Below are positions 49,103-57,760 of a stretch of 64,000 nucleotides of DNA, in pieces. This DNA is from DAOUAE01 sp034433795 (GTDB lineage: Bacteria; Chloroflexota; UBA6077; FW602-bin22; DAOUAE01): the NCBI GenBank assembly GCA_034433795.1, contig DAOUAE010000050.1, positions 1 through 64,000 of the forward strand, read 5' to 3'. The notes below the pieces were generated by a model. It did no database searches. It was not told the DNA's origin and saw only the letters and a program-made list of their open reading frames with translations. Both the position numbers and the translations under genes were made by a program. Each line of letters opens with the position of its first letter. The stretch's first letter is position 1.

Positions 49103-50614
49103 ATGCAGACCGAGGTCCGATGGCTGGGCGAGACCCCTGTCCCGCTGATCTTCGAGCAGAGCCATCCCGGCCGGCGCGCCGTCGACCTCCCGGCCAGCGA
49201 TGTTCCCACTCCGCCGGCCGAGGACCTTCTCCCCCGCGACCTCCTGCGGACGGACCTGGTGCTCCCTGAGGTCAGCCAGCTCGATCTCATTCGGCACTTC
49301 ACCCGCCTCTCACAGCTCAACTTCGCCATCGACACCACCTTCTACCCTCTCGGCTCCTGCACGATGAAATACAACCCGAAGATCCACGAGGATGTGGCCC
49401 GTCTGCCCGGCTTCACCCAGGTCCACCCCTACCAGGATGAGGAGACGGTCCAGGGGGCGCTGCGGTTGATGTACGAACTCCAGACCTATCTGGCGGCCAT
49501 CGCCGGGATGGAGGCGGTGACGCTCCAGCCGGCGGCGGGGGCTCACGGCGAGTTGACCGGGATGCTGATGATCCGGGCCTACCACGAGAAGCGCGGGGAC
49601 CGCCGGCGGCGTCGGGTGGTCATTCCCGACTCGGCCCACGGCACCAACCCGGCCACGGCCGCGCTCTGCGGGTACGAGGTGACGGCCGTCGGCACCGACC
49701 GGCGCGGGAACGTCGATCTGGCGGACCTGCGCGCCAAACTGGGTGAGGACGTGGCCGCCCTGATGATCACCATTCCCTCGACCCTCGGGCTCTTCGATGA
49801 GGAGATCCTGACCGTCACCGACCTGGTCCACCAATGCGGCGGTCTGGTCTACTGCGACGGGGCCAACCTCAACGCCCTGGTCGGGCAGGTCCGGCTGGGC
49901 GACCTGGGCTGCGACGTTTTGCACTTCAACCTGCACAAGACGTTCACCACCCCCCACGGGGGAGGAGGGCCGGGCGCCGGACCGGTGGGGGTCAAGGCCC
50001 ACCTGGCGCCCTTCTTGCCGGTGCCGGTGGTCGGACGCCGGCTGGTGGACGGGCGGGAGGAGTTCTATCTCGATTTCGACCGACCCGACTCCATCGGCAA
50101 GGTGCGGTCGTTCTGGGGCAGTTTCGGCGTCCTGGTCCGGGCCTACACCTACATCCGCATGCTCGGCCTGGAGGGGTTGCGCGCGGTCAGTGAGAACGCG
50201 GTTCTCAACGCCAACTACCTGCTGGCCCGTCTGCGGGAGGCCTACGACCTGCCCTACGACCGCCGCTGCCTGCACGAGTTTGTCCTCTCGGCCCGGCGCC
50301 AGAAGCGGCACGGGGTGCGGGCGCTGGACATCGCCAAACGGCTCATCGACTTCGGCTTTCATCCGCCGACGATCTATTTTCCGCTCATCGTGGAAGAGGC
50401 GCTCATGATCGAGCCGACCGAGACCGAGAGCAAAGAGACGCTCGACGCCTTCGCGGCGGCGATGCTCCAGATCGCCCGGGAGGCCGAGGAGACGCCCGAG
50501 GTGGTCAAGACGGCACCGCACCACACGCCGGTCCGTCGGCTCGACGAGGTCACCGCCGCCCGCCGGCCCAACCTGCGCTGGCGGCCGGGCCCGAGCGCCC
50601 CGGCCACAGACTGA
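49103..50614 (+). CDS. gcvPB: glycine dehydrogenase (decarboxylating) subunit 2
   Basis: The PLP-carrying half of the P-protein: decarboxylates glycine and passes aminomethyl to GcvH. The 503-residue protein has FYPLGSCTMKYNPKI, LQPAAGAHGELTGMLMIRAY, DSAHGTNPATAALCGYEV, LVYCDGANLNALVG and FNLHKTFTTPHGGGGPGAGP, with the PLP-binding Lys in HKTF. ATG 49103 has TAAGGAG upstream. The next gene starts 2 bases after its stop. Confidence 0.95.
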   Translation: MQTEVRWLGETPVPLIFEQSHPGRRAVDLPASDVPTPPAEDLLPRDLLRTDLVLPEVSQLDLIRHFTRLSQLNFAIDTTFYPLGSCTMKYNPKIHEDVARLPGFTQVHPYQDEETVQGALRLMYELQTYLAAIAGMEAVTLQPAAGAHGELTGMLMIRAYHEKRGDRRRRRVVIPDSAHGTNPATAALCGYEVTAVGTDRRGNVDLADLRAKLGEDVAALMITIPSTLGLFDEEILTVTDLVHQCGGLVYCDGANLNALVGQVRLGDLGCDVLHFNLHKTFTTPHGGGGPGAGPVGVKAHLAPFLPVPVVGRRLVDGREEFYLDFDRPDSIGKVRSFWGSFGVLVRAYTYIRMLGLEGLRAVSENAVLNANYLLARLREAYDLPYDRRCLHEFVLSARRQKRHGVRALDIAKRLIDFGFHPPTIYFPLIVEEALMIEPTETESKETLDAFAAAMLQIAREAEETPEVVKTAPHHTPVRRLDEVTAARRPNLRWRPGPSAPATD

Positions 50615-50616
50615 CC

Positions 50617-51654
50617 GTGTCGGAGGGCAGGGGCGACGTGGGCGGAACTGGCCGCCGCGCTGGCGCACTGCTGGCGGTGCTGGCGCTCGGGCTGCTGGGC
50701 TGCCAGGCACGGACGGATGGGGTGGTCAAGATCGGGGTGGTGGCGCCGTTCAGCGGCTATCCGGGCGACCTGGCCTACGCCGTCCATACGGCGGTGCGTC
50801 TGGCGGTGGCCGAGGTGAACCGGGCCGGTGGGGTGAACGGGCGGCCGGTGCTCTGGGTCTCGCTGGACGACGCCAACGACCCGGCGGAGGCGGCCGCCCG
50901 GGCCCGCGAACTGGCCGCCGACCCGGCGGTGGTGGGGGTGGTGGGCCATCTCTCCGAGCGGGCGGTGGCGGGGGCGGCCCCCGTCTACGCCCGCGAGCGA
51001 CTGGTGCTGGCCACGCCGGCCATCCTGAGCCCGGCGACGGTGCAGGCCGGGGCGGGCTATGTTGTCAGCCTGGGGCCGGCGCCGGCCGCCGTGACGCAGG
51101 GTGTGCAGCGGCTCGCCGCCGCTCATCCCGGACCACTGCTGGTGCTGACGACCGACGCGGGGCTGGCCCAGGCGGCCGCAGCGGGTCTGGCGGCCGCCGG
51201 CCGGCGGGTTCGCCAGGCGCAGCCCGCCGCGTGGCCGGGGACAGCGACGTCGTGGGAAGCGGACGCCATCGTGCTGGACGGGGATCTGGCCGATCTTCTG
51301 GCCGTGGCCAGCGCGGTGCGACAGCGCTGGCCTGGCTGGTCGGTGGTCTTCCTGCCCCCCTGTGCCGGCGCCCCGCTGGGCCAGAGCGCGCCGGGTCTGA
51401 CCGAGGCCTTCTGCCTGGATGCCGTCGCCACGGACGAGGCGGCCTTCCGCCAGGCGTTTCAGGACCGGCTGGGGCGACCGCCAGACCCGCCGGCGGTGCT
51501 GGCCTACCGTGGCGCCCGCTGGCTGCTGGCCGCTGTGGCCGCAGCGCCGGCGTCCGATCGGGCGCGCCTGGTCGAGCGTCTTACGGTCCCGGCGCGGCCG
51601 GCGGTGGCGCTCTACCGGCGGCAGCGGCCGCCGGCCATTGTGAGCGGGTTGTGA
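50617..51654 (+). CDS. branched-chain-amino-acid-type binding lipoprotein
   Basis: The 345-residue protein has a lipobox signal (LALGLLGC) and a type-1 periplasmic-binding fold of the Leu/Ile/Val receptor kind (IGVVAPFSGYPGDLAYAVHT, AVAEVNRAGGVNGRPV, VVGVVGHLSERAVAGAAPVY, PPDPPAVLAYRGARWLL). No permease or ATPase genes accompany it, so ligand and role are uncertain. GTG 50617 begins 2 bases after gcvPB; the signal peptide starts about 10 residues in. Confidence 0.8.
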   Translation: MSEGRGDVGGTGRRAGALLAVLALGLLGCQARTDGVVKIGVVAPFSGYPGDLAYAVHTAVRLAVAEVNRAGGVNGRPVLWVSLDDANDPAEAAARARELAADPAVVGVVGHLSERAVAGAAPVYARERLVLATPAILSPATVQAGAGYVVSLGPAPAAVTQGVQRLAAAHPGPLLVLTTDAGLAQAAAAGLAAAGRRVRQAQPAAWPGTATSWEADAIVLDGDLADLLAVASAVRQRWPGWSVVFLPPCAGAPLGQSAPGLTEAFCLDAVATDEAAFRQAFQDRLGRPPDPPAVLAYRGARWLLAAVAAAPASDRARLVERLTVPARPAVALYRRQRPPAIVSGL

Positions 51655-51667
51655 GGGAGCCGGGCCG

Positions 51668-52558
51668 ATGCTTTTTCGTCTTTTCGACCGTGGCCGTCCC
51701 CCGCACCGCGCGCGCGTGGCGCTGGAGCCGCTCACCCCGGCGCACGTGCCGGCCCTGCGTCTGCCGCTGACCACCCGCTTCACGCCCGAGACCCTGGCCG
51801 CCCACTGCGCGGCCTATCCGCACCTCTGCTGGACCGTTCGCGACCAGCCGCGCGGCTACATTGTCGGTGCGCCCTGGCGCCGGCGGGCCGAGATCGGGGC
51901 GATCCTGGAGGCCGTGGGGGGCGGCCACCTGGCGGTGCTGGTCGAGCGCCTGGTCGCCGAGTTCCGGTCTCTGGGCGCCCAGCTGGTCGTCGTCGACGGG
52001 GAATGCCAGATCGGTGATCTGGCGGTCTACCGCGACCTCGGCTTCGTCCCCCTGGATGAGATCGTGGTCTTCGAACGCTGGGGATGTGCGGTGACGACGC
52101 CGATGCCTCCGGTTCCGCTGCGGCCCTACCGGCCGGAAGACCGGGGAGCGATTCTGGCGGTGGAGCGGGCCGCCTTCCCCTGGCTCTGGTGGAACAGTCC
52201 GGCGGAGCTCGATCATTACACCGCCCAGCGGGGCGTCGAGGTCTACGTCACCCTGGCCGGCGACCGGGTGGTCGGCTACGCCGGGTTCACCGTGCGCGGG
52301 GCGTTCGGCCATCTCGACCGTCTGGCGGTCCACCCCGACTACCAGCGGCAGGGGCGGGGCACGGCGCTGGTTATCTGGACGCTCCGGCGGATGGGTGAAC
52401 TGGGGGTACGAACGGTCACGCTGTCGACGCAGGTCGACAACGCCCGCTCGCAGGCGCTCTACCGCCGGCTGGGCTTCCGGCCGACCCGCTGGCGTTACCC
52501 GATCTACGGGCTCTGGCTCGAGGCGTGGGAGGCCGCGCCGGCGGTCCGGGGGGACTGA
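51668..52558 (+). CDS. GNAT N-acetyltransferase, two-domain
   Basis: The 296-residue protein is built from two GNAT-like halves. The first (about 1-140) is weak and lacks a clear acetyl-CoA loop. The second (about 145-290) has LRPYRPEDRGAILAVERAAF, HLDRLAVHPDYQRQGRGTAL with the acetyl-CoA binding QxxGxG-type loop (QRQGRGTA), and STQVDNARSQALYRRLGFRP. The substrate is unknown. ATG 51668 has GAGGGAG upstream. The stop overlaps the next start (TGATG). Confidence 0.85.
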   Translation: MLFRLFDRGRPPHRARVALEPLTPAHVPALRLPLTTRFTPETLAAHCAAYPHLCWTVRDQPRGYIVGAPWRRRAEIGAILEAVGGGHLAVLVERLVAEFRSLGAQLVVVDGECQIGDLAVYRDLGFVPLDEIVVFERWGCAVTTPMPPVPLRPYRPEDRGAILAVERAAFPWLWWNSPAELDHYTAQRGVEVYVTLAGDRVVGYAGFTVRGAFGHLDRLAVHPDYQRQGRGTALVIWTLRRMGELGVRTVTLSTQVDNARSQALYRRLGFRPTRWRYPIYGLWLEAWEAAPAVRGD

Positions 52559-53790
52559 TGAAAGTGCTGATGCTGTCCTGGGAGTATCCGCCGCACAACG
52601 TCGGTGGCCTGGGCAAGCACGTCACCGAACTGGTGCCGGCGCTGGGAGCGCTCGGGGTCGAGGTCCATCTCCTCACCCCGCGCTGGGTCGGGGGCATGGG
52701 CGAGGAGGTGGTCAGCGAGTTCAGCACCGAGGAACTGGCCCGTGGGGCCGTTCCGCCGACCGTCTACCGGGTCGAGCCGCCCCATGTGGAGATGCCCGAT
52801 TTCTTCACCGGCGCCTGGCGGACCAACGTCACCCTGGAGGAGCGCGGGCGGGCGCTGATCGAGCGGCACGGGAACTTTGACCTGCTGCATGTCCACGACT
52901 GGCTGGTGGCCTTCGCCGGTATCCAGATGAAGCACGCCTACAAACTGCCGCTCCTGGCCACCATTCACGCCACCGAGTACGGTCGGACCCGTGGCCGTCT
53001 GGAGAGCGAGATGTCGCGGGCCATCCACCAGGTCGAGTGGTGGTTGACCTATGAGGCCTGGCGGATCATCTGCTGCAGTCGTTTCATGGCCCAGGAGGTG
53101 ATCGCCGCCTTCCGCGCCCCGGCCGATAAGATCGATGTCATTCCCAACGGGGTCGACACCGCGCGCTTCGACCGCTGGGAGGGCGTTGACCTCACCGAGT
53201 TCCGCCGCCGCTACGCCCTGCCAGAAGAGCGCATTATTTTCTCGGTGGGCCGCATCGTTTACGAGAAGGGCGTCCATCTCCTGGTCGAGGCGATGCCCCA
53301 GATTCTGGCCGCCTTTCCCCTGGCCAAACTGGTGGTGGCCGGGACGGGCGACTATCTCCCGGTCGTCCGGCGGCGGGCCGAGGAACTGGGTCTGGGTCCG
53401 AAGGTCTACTTCACCGGCTTCGTTCCCGATGAGGACCGCGACCGCCTGTTTAAGGTGGCCGACGTGGCGGCCTTTCCCAGTCTCTATGAGCCTTTCGGGA
53501 TCGTGGCGCTGGAGGCGATGGCGGCCCGGACCCCGGTGGTGGTCAGCGAGATCGGCGGGCTGGCTGAGGTGGTCCGCCACGACGAGACCGGCGTCACCGT
53601 CTACCCCAATAGCGTCGAATCGCTGGCCTGGGGCATTCTGTACACCCTGCGCTATCCCGAGAAGGCCCGCGAGCGGGCGGCGCGGGCCTACGCGCTGGTC
53701 CGGCGCGAGTACAACTGGCGCCGGATCGCCGAGCAGACGCTGGCCGTCTACGAGCGGGTCGTCCGCGAGCGCCGGGCCGTGGTCTGGTGA
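52558..53790 (+). CDS. GT4-family glycosyltransferase (glycogen-synthase-like)
   Basis: The 410-residue GT-B protein has MKVLMLSWEYPPHNVGGLGK with an HV that is typical of the starch/glycogen-synthase branch, DLLHVHDWLV, VIPNGVDTARF, FSVGRIVYEKGVHLLVEAM and SLYEPFGIVALEAMAARTPV, the last with the E-x7-E nucleotide-sugar motif. Likely products are alpha-glucans or related sugars; the donor is unproven. ATG 52558 overlaps the GNAT stop by one base. The end overlaps trmD by 4 bases. Confidence 0.9.
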   Translation: MKVLMLSWEYPPHNVGGLGKHVTELVPALGALGVEVHLLTPRWVGGMGEEVVSEFSTEELARGAVPPTVYRVEPPHVEMPDFFTGAWRTNVTLEERGRALIERHGNFDLLHVHDWLVAFAGIQMKHAYKLPLLATIHATEYGRTRGRLESEMSRAIHQVEWWLTYEAWRIICCSRFMAQEVIAAFRAPADKIDVIPNGVDTARFDRWEGVDLTEFRRRYALPEERIIFSVGRIVYEKGVHLLVEAMPQILAAFPLAKLVVAGTGDYLPVVRRRAEELGLGPKVYFTGFVPDEDRDRLFKVADVAAFPSLYEPFGIVALEAMAARTPVVVSEIGGLAEVVRHDETGVTVYPNSVESLAWGILYTLRYPEKARERAARAYALVRREYNWRRIAEQTLAVYERVVRERRAVVW

Positions 53791-54584
53791 GAGCCGTGCG
53801 GATCGATATCCTGACCCTCTTTCCCGGTATGTTTGTCGGCCCGTTCCAGGAGAGCATCATCAAGCGGGCCATCGCGCGCGGTCTGGTTTCGATCAACATC
53901 CACAACATCCGCGATTACGCCACCGACAAGCACCGGACCACCGACGACTACCCCTTTGGGGGTGGACCGGGCATGGTGATGAAGCCCGAGCCGATCTTCG
54001 CCTGCGCCGAGGCGGTGCTGGCCCAGGCCCGGGCGGCAGGGCTGACGGCGCAGCCGCGGATCATTCTGATGGACCCGGCCGGGCGGCTGTTCCACCAGAC
54101 GGTGGCCCAGGAACTGAGCCGGGAGGCCCACCTGATCCTCATCTGCGGCCATTACGAAGGGGTGGATGAGCGGGTGCGCCAGCATCTGGTGACCGACGAG
54201 ATCTCCATCGGCGACTACATCCTGACGGGCGGGGAGCTGCCGGCGATGGTGGTGGTGGACGCGGTCGTCCGGCTCCTCCCCGGGGTGCTCGCGCCGGACG
54301 CCCTCTGCGAAGAGTCGATCAGCAGCGGGCTCCTGGAGTATCCCCAGTACACCCGGCCGGCCGAGTTCCGGGGCTGGCGGGTGCCCGATATTCTGCTCTC
54401 CGGCCACCACGCCCTGATCGCCCGCTGGCGGCGCGAGCAGGCGCTGCTGCGGACCGCCCAGCGTCGGCCCGACCTGCTGCGGCGGGCCCAGCTGACGCCC
54501 GAGGACCGCCGTTTCCTGGAGCAGCACGGTTATGGGCATCTCCTGCAGCCAGCGCCCTGCTCCTCCGCGGAAAGGAGCGGCTGA
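53787..54584 (+). CDS. trmD: tRNA (guanine37-N1)-methyltransferase
   Basis: Methylates G37 of tRNAs with SAM, preventing frameshifts. The 265-residue SPOUT protein has RIDILTLFPGMFVGPFQESI, DYPFGGGPGMVM, ILICGHYEGVDERV and ISIGDYILTGGELPAMVVVD, the trefoil-knot signatures, and a DILLSGHHALIARWR C-terminus. GTG 53787 overlaps the previous stop (GTGA). It is separated from its common neighbours rpsP, rimM and rplS, which are absent here. Confidence 0.96.
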   Translation: MRAVRIDILTLFPGMFVGPFQESIIKRAIARGLVSINIHNIRDYATDKHRTTDDYPFGGGPGMVMKPEPIFACAEAVLAQARAAGLTAQPRIILMDPAGRLFHQTVAQELSREAHLILICGHYEGVDERVRQHLVTDEISIGDYILTGGELPAMVVVDAVVRLLPGVLAPDALCEESISSGLLEYPQYTRPAEFRGWRVPDILLSGHHALIARWRREQALLRTAQRRPDLLRRAQLTPEDRRFLEQHGYGHLLQPAPCSSAERSG

Positions 54585-54587
54585 GCC

Positions 54588-55382
54588 ATGCAGGTGGCGG
54601 CGCTGGCCAGCGGCAGTTCGGGCAACGCCCTCCTCATTCGGGTCGAGGGTCTGACCCTGCTCGTCGACGCCGGGCTCAGCCTGCCGCGCCTGGCGGCCGC
54701 CCTGGCGGGGTTCGGTCTGACGCCGGCCGACCTCGATCTGGTTCTGCTGACCCACGAACACCACGACCACGCGCTGGCCGTCCCGGCGCTGCAGAGCCGC
54801 CTTCAGGTGCCGGTCCTGGCCACCGCCGGCACCTGGGAGGCGCTCGGACAGACGCCCCGGGGGCAGACGCTGGTCCCGGGACGCTGGCTGACGCTGCCGG
54901 GGGACCTCGCTGTCCTGCCGGTCCCGGTGCCCCACGACGCCACCGAGCCGGTGGGCTTTTTTCTGACCCATCCCGAGGCCCGGGTCTTCATCGCCACCGA
55001 CCTCGGGCACGTGCCCGAGAGTCTGGGCGAGTATCTGGCCGCAGCCGACCTGGTGATCCTGGAGGCCAATCACGATCCCCATCGCCTGCGCAGCGGCCCC
55101 TATCCACCGCACCTCAAGGCCCGGGTGGCCAGCCCGCTCGGTCATCTGGCCAACGAGCAGACGGCCAGCGCTCTCATCGCCACGGCCACCGGCCGGCCCC
55201 GGTGGGTCTGGCTGGCGCATCTCAGCCAGGTCAACAACACGCCCCAGATCGCCCGCCAGACCGTCGAAGGCCGGCTCCGGGCCGCCGGTCTGGCCTTGAC
55301 CCCGGTCGGCGTCGCCCGGCGCGACCGACCGAGCCTGGTCTGGGACGCGCGCCGCTGCTACCAGCAGTTACCGCTGTTCTGA
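54588..55382 (+). CDS. metallo-beta-lactamase-fold hydrolase (YycJ/WalJ-like)
   Basis: The 264-residue protein starts VAALASGSSGNALLIRVEG and has LLTHEHHDHALAVPAL (HxHxDH metal site), VPHDATEPVGFFL, IATDLGHVP and LEANHDPHRL, all hallmarks of the YycJ exonuclease-like group. The probable role is DNA end processing or mismatch repair (5'-exonuclease), by family. ATG 54588 has AAAGGAG upstream, 3 bases after trmD. Confidence 0.88.
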   Translation: MQVAALASGSSGNALLIRVEGLTLLVDAGLSLPRLAAALAGFGLTPADLDLVLLTHEHHDHALAVPALQSRLQVPVLATAGTWEALGQTPRGQTLVPGRWLTLPGDLAVLPVPVPHDATEPVGFFLTHPEARVFIATDLGHVPESLGEYLAAADLVILEANHDPHRLRSGPYPPHLKARVASPLGHLANEQTASALIATATGRPRWVWLAHLSQVNNTPQIARQTVEGRLRAAGLALTPVGVARRDRPSLVWDARRCYQQLPLF

Positions 55383-55401
55383 CGGGAGGATGAAGGTCAC
55401 C

Positions 55402-56169
55402 ATGCGCCCGAACCTGGCCAAACGCCGACTCCTGGCGGGCAAACCGATCATCGGCCCGCTCCTCGGGTTCCCCTCGCCGGCCTTCGTCGAACTGGCTGCC
55501 CTGGCCGGCTTCCACTTCGTGATGTTCGACTGCGAGCACGGGCCGATGGACCCGGAGAGCTGCGAGCACCTGGTGCGGGCGGCCGAGGCGGCCGGCATCA
55601 CCCCGCTGGCCCGGGTGCCGGTCAACGCCCCCCACGTCATTCTGCGCTACCTGGACATCGGCATCCAGGGCATTATGGTGCCCCACATCGAGACGGCCGA
55701 CGATCTGCGGGCGGCGGTGGCGGCCGCCAAGTACCCGCCCGAGGGCCACCGCAGCCTGGCCGGCGTGCGGGCCGCCGCCTACGGGGTGGTCCCCTCGCTG
55801 CGCGAGTACATGGCTCAGGCCAATGCCGAGACGATGGTCATCGCCCTGCTGGAGAGCCGGCGGGCCCTGGAGAACCTGGCCGCGCTGGTGCAGGTGCCGG
55901 GGGTGGATGTGTTTCACATCGGTCCCGCGGACCTCTCGGCCTCCCTCGGCTACTACGGCCTGCCGCAGCATCCGGCGGTCCAGGCGGCGGTCGCCGAGAT
56001 CATCGCCGCCGTCCGGGCGGCTGGCGGCCGGCCCGGGATGGGAGGCCTGCGCGGGGTGGAGGCGGTGCGCCAGGCCCTGGAGCGCGGGGTTCTGTGCGTG
56101 ACCATCGGCGCCCGCGACCTGGTGGTGGACGCCGGCCGGGCGCTGCTCGGCGCCCTGCCTCTGGACTGA
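55402..56169 (+). CDS. HpcH/HpaI-family class II aldolase
   Basis: The 255-residue TIM-barrel has GPLLGFPSPAFVELAALAGF, FDCEHGPMD (catalytic-site His), ARVPVNAPHVILRYLDIGIQ, GIMVPHIETADD, LLESRRALENL and HIGPADLSASLGY with the metal-binding Glu/Asp. Family members cleave 2-keto-3-deoxy or 4-hydroxy-2-oxo acids to pyruvate plus an aldehyde. ATG 55402 is chosen because ATG 55390 abuts its SD without spacing; starting at 55390 would add four residues. Confidence 0.88.
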   Translation: MRPNLAKRRLLAGKPIIGPLLGFPSPAFVELAALAGFHFVMFDCEHGPMDPESCEHLVRAAEAAGITPLARVPVNAPHVILRYLDIGIQGIMVPHIETADDLRAAVAAAKYPPEGHRSLAGVRAAAYGVVPSLREYMAQANAETMVIALLESRRALENLAALVQVPGVDVFHIGPADLSASLGYYGLPQHPAVQAAVAEIIAAVRAAGGRPGMGGLRGVEAVRQALERGVLCVTIGARDLVVDAGRALLGALPLD

Positions 56170-56208
56170 TTCTCTGCCTCGGGGAAAGAGGGCCTCCCCT
56201 TTCCGGGT

Positions 56209-56218
56209 TTCCCCGATA
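56209..56218 (+). promoter_or_regulatory. shared element, copy 1 (upstream of GH-like gene)
   Basis: GGGTTTCCCCGATA ends at 56218 and nearly equals the element ending at 57702. The core CCGATA matches the centre of the flagellar sigma-28 -10 consensus (GCCGATAA), but no TAAA -35 is seen at 14-16 bases. Confidence 0.35.
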
Positions 56219-56302
56219 CCGCGGACCGCCGCCCCCGGCTATGCTCTCTCCGGCGGAGGCCCCGCGCTGCGCGAACGGTGGGCCGCAGGGAGAGAGCGGA
56301 AG

Positions 56303-57655
56303 ATGGTCGGGAGGATCGGCGGCCCGGAGCGGACAGGGGAAACCAGCCCGGCCTGGCCCTTCAGCCCAGGGCGCCACCGGCCGGCGGACCCGGCGCCCTC
56401 CTTCGCCGCGCTGCTGGAGGCGAGTGGCCCTCCGGCGGCCGGCGGCCAGGCGGGAGTATTCTTCCGGGGCCATCCGTCCCCGCCGGCCCAGGCCGGCGGA
56501 CCGGGTCCCTTCTGGTCATCCGTCTCCGGCCGGCGGATGGAGGCGACCCCGGCGCTCGCCCCGACCGCGTCGCGCCAGCCCGCCACCGGCTTCTTCATCG
56601 GCGGACGCTTCGTCCACTCCCCGTCGCCGGCGACCGGGAAGGCACCGACAGAGCCGCTGGGCCGGCCACCGGCGCCCGATCCGCTCGCCGCCCGGCTGGC
56701 CGCCACAGAGCCGGCTCGCACCCGTCCCGGGCCGCTGCCCCTCGAGGCCTATCCGCGCCCGCCGGGCGACAATGGTCGGGGCATCCACTGGGTGCCCACC
56801 ACCCGCTCCAGCCGTGAGGTCGTCGACCGTTTCCTCAAAGAGGCGGCGGCGATGGGGATGAAGTGGGTGGTCTTTTTGAATGATGGCGCCGATATCGGCC
56901 AGAACGACTATCTGGTAGAGCAGATCGTCGCCCACGGGATGATGCCGGTGATGCGCATCTACACGCCCGGCGTGGGGCCTATCCCCGGTGATCTGGGGGC
57001 GATGGTCCGCCATTATGTCCAGCGCGGCGTCCGCTACTTTCAGATCTATAACGAGCCGAATCTGCGGGCCGAGAACTTCGGCCAGGCCCCCGATGTCGAG
57101 CGCTACCTGGACTACTGGCTGCCGGCGGCCCAGGTCGTGGCGGCCAATGGGGGACTCCCGGGTTTCGGGGCTCTGGCGCCGGGCGGGGACTACGATGACT
57201 TGGCCTTTCTGCGCCAGGCGCTGGCGAGCATCAAGCGGCGCGGAATGGTCCACGTCCTGGACCGGGCCTGGATCAGCCTGCACAACTACACCCTGAACCA
57301 CCCGCCGGAGTACACCCGCGACTCGAACGGGTTCCTCAAATTCCGCTGGTACGACCGGATCGTGCGCGAGGTGCTGGGGCGCAGTCTGCCGATCATCGGC
57401 ACCGAGGGCGGAACCTATGTCGGCGCCCACGAGGACAAAACCTATCCCCCGGTGAGCGAGGCTGACCAGGTCCGCTGGGTGCTCAACGCCTACCGGTACA
57501 TGCGGCAGGCCGAGCCCTACTTCTTCGCCTACACCTACTGGGTCATCGCCAACGAAGAGGGCGGCGGAACGGATCCGGCCTTCCGCCACCAGGCGCTCTT
57601 TCAGCCGGGCGGCAGGGTGAGTCCGCTGGTGGCGGCCCTCAAGGCGCTGCGCTAG
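56303..57655 (+). CDS. clan GH-A-like glycosidase with disordered N-terminus, beside flagellar genes
   Basis: The 450-residue protein has about 150 Pro/Gly/Ala-rich N-terminal residues without a Sec signal peptide, including SFAALLEA at about 34. A TIM-barrel follows (about 160-450) with IYNEPNLRAENF (acid/base NEP), WISLHNYTLNH and IIGTEGGTYVG (candidate nucleophile Glu), as in clan GH-A cellulase-like enzymes. The substrate is unknown. ATG 56303 has AGGGAGAG eight bases upstream. The neighbouring flagellar genes and the FxxxL-type motif raise the possibility of export through the flagellar secretion channel. Confidence 0.75.
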   Translation: MVGRIGGPERTGETSPAWPFSPGRHRPADPAPSFAALLEASGPPAAGGQAGVFFRGHPSPPAQAGGPGPFWSSVSGRRMEATPALAPTASRQPATGFFIGGRFVHSPSPATGKAPTEPLGRPPAPDPLAARLAATEPARTRPGPLPLEAYPRPPGDNGRGIHWVPTTRSSREVVDRFLKEAAAMGMKWVVFLNDGADIGQNDYLVEQIVAHGMMPVMRIYTPGVGPIPGDLGAMVRHYVQRGVRYFQIYNEPNLRAENFGQAPDVERYLDYWLPAAQVVAANGGLPGFGALAPGGDYDDLAFLRQALASIKRRGMVHVLDRAWISLHNYTLNHPPEYTRDSNGFLKFRWYDRIVREVLGRSLPIIGTEGGTYVGAHEDKTYPPVSEADQVRWVLNAYRYMRQAEPYFFAYTYWVIANEEGGGTDPAFRHQALFQPGGRVSPLVAALKALR

Positions 57656-57656
57656 G

Positions 57657-57702
57657 TAAAATTCATGCCGGGGCGGCGATCAAAATAGGGTCTTCCCCGA
57701 TA
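57657..57702 (+). promoter_or_regulatory. candidate flagellar promoter region upstream of flgC
   Basis: TAAA (57657-57660), 14-base spacer, GGCGATCA (57675-57682) matches a sigma-28-like layout (TAAA-N15-GCCGATAA) at 6 of 8 bases in the -10. Just downstream lies GGGTCTTCCCCGATA (57688-57702), the second copy of the shared element. Which one is used is uncertain. Confidence 0.35.
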
Positions 57703-57760
57703 GAGGCTCGGCCCCCTGGGGCGCTAGCATGCGGCGCAGACGGAGCAGCGGAGGGTGGCG

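Noticed and set aside
57681..57702. Complete sigma-28 promoter CAAA...CCCCGATA
   Set aside because: The spacing between CAAA and the -10-like core is about 11 bases, too short for the 14-16 expected; it is reported only as a shared element.
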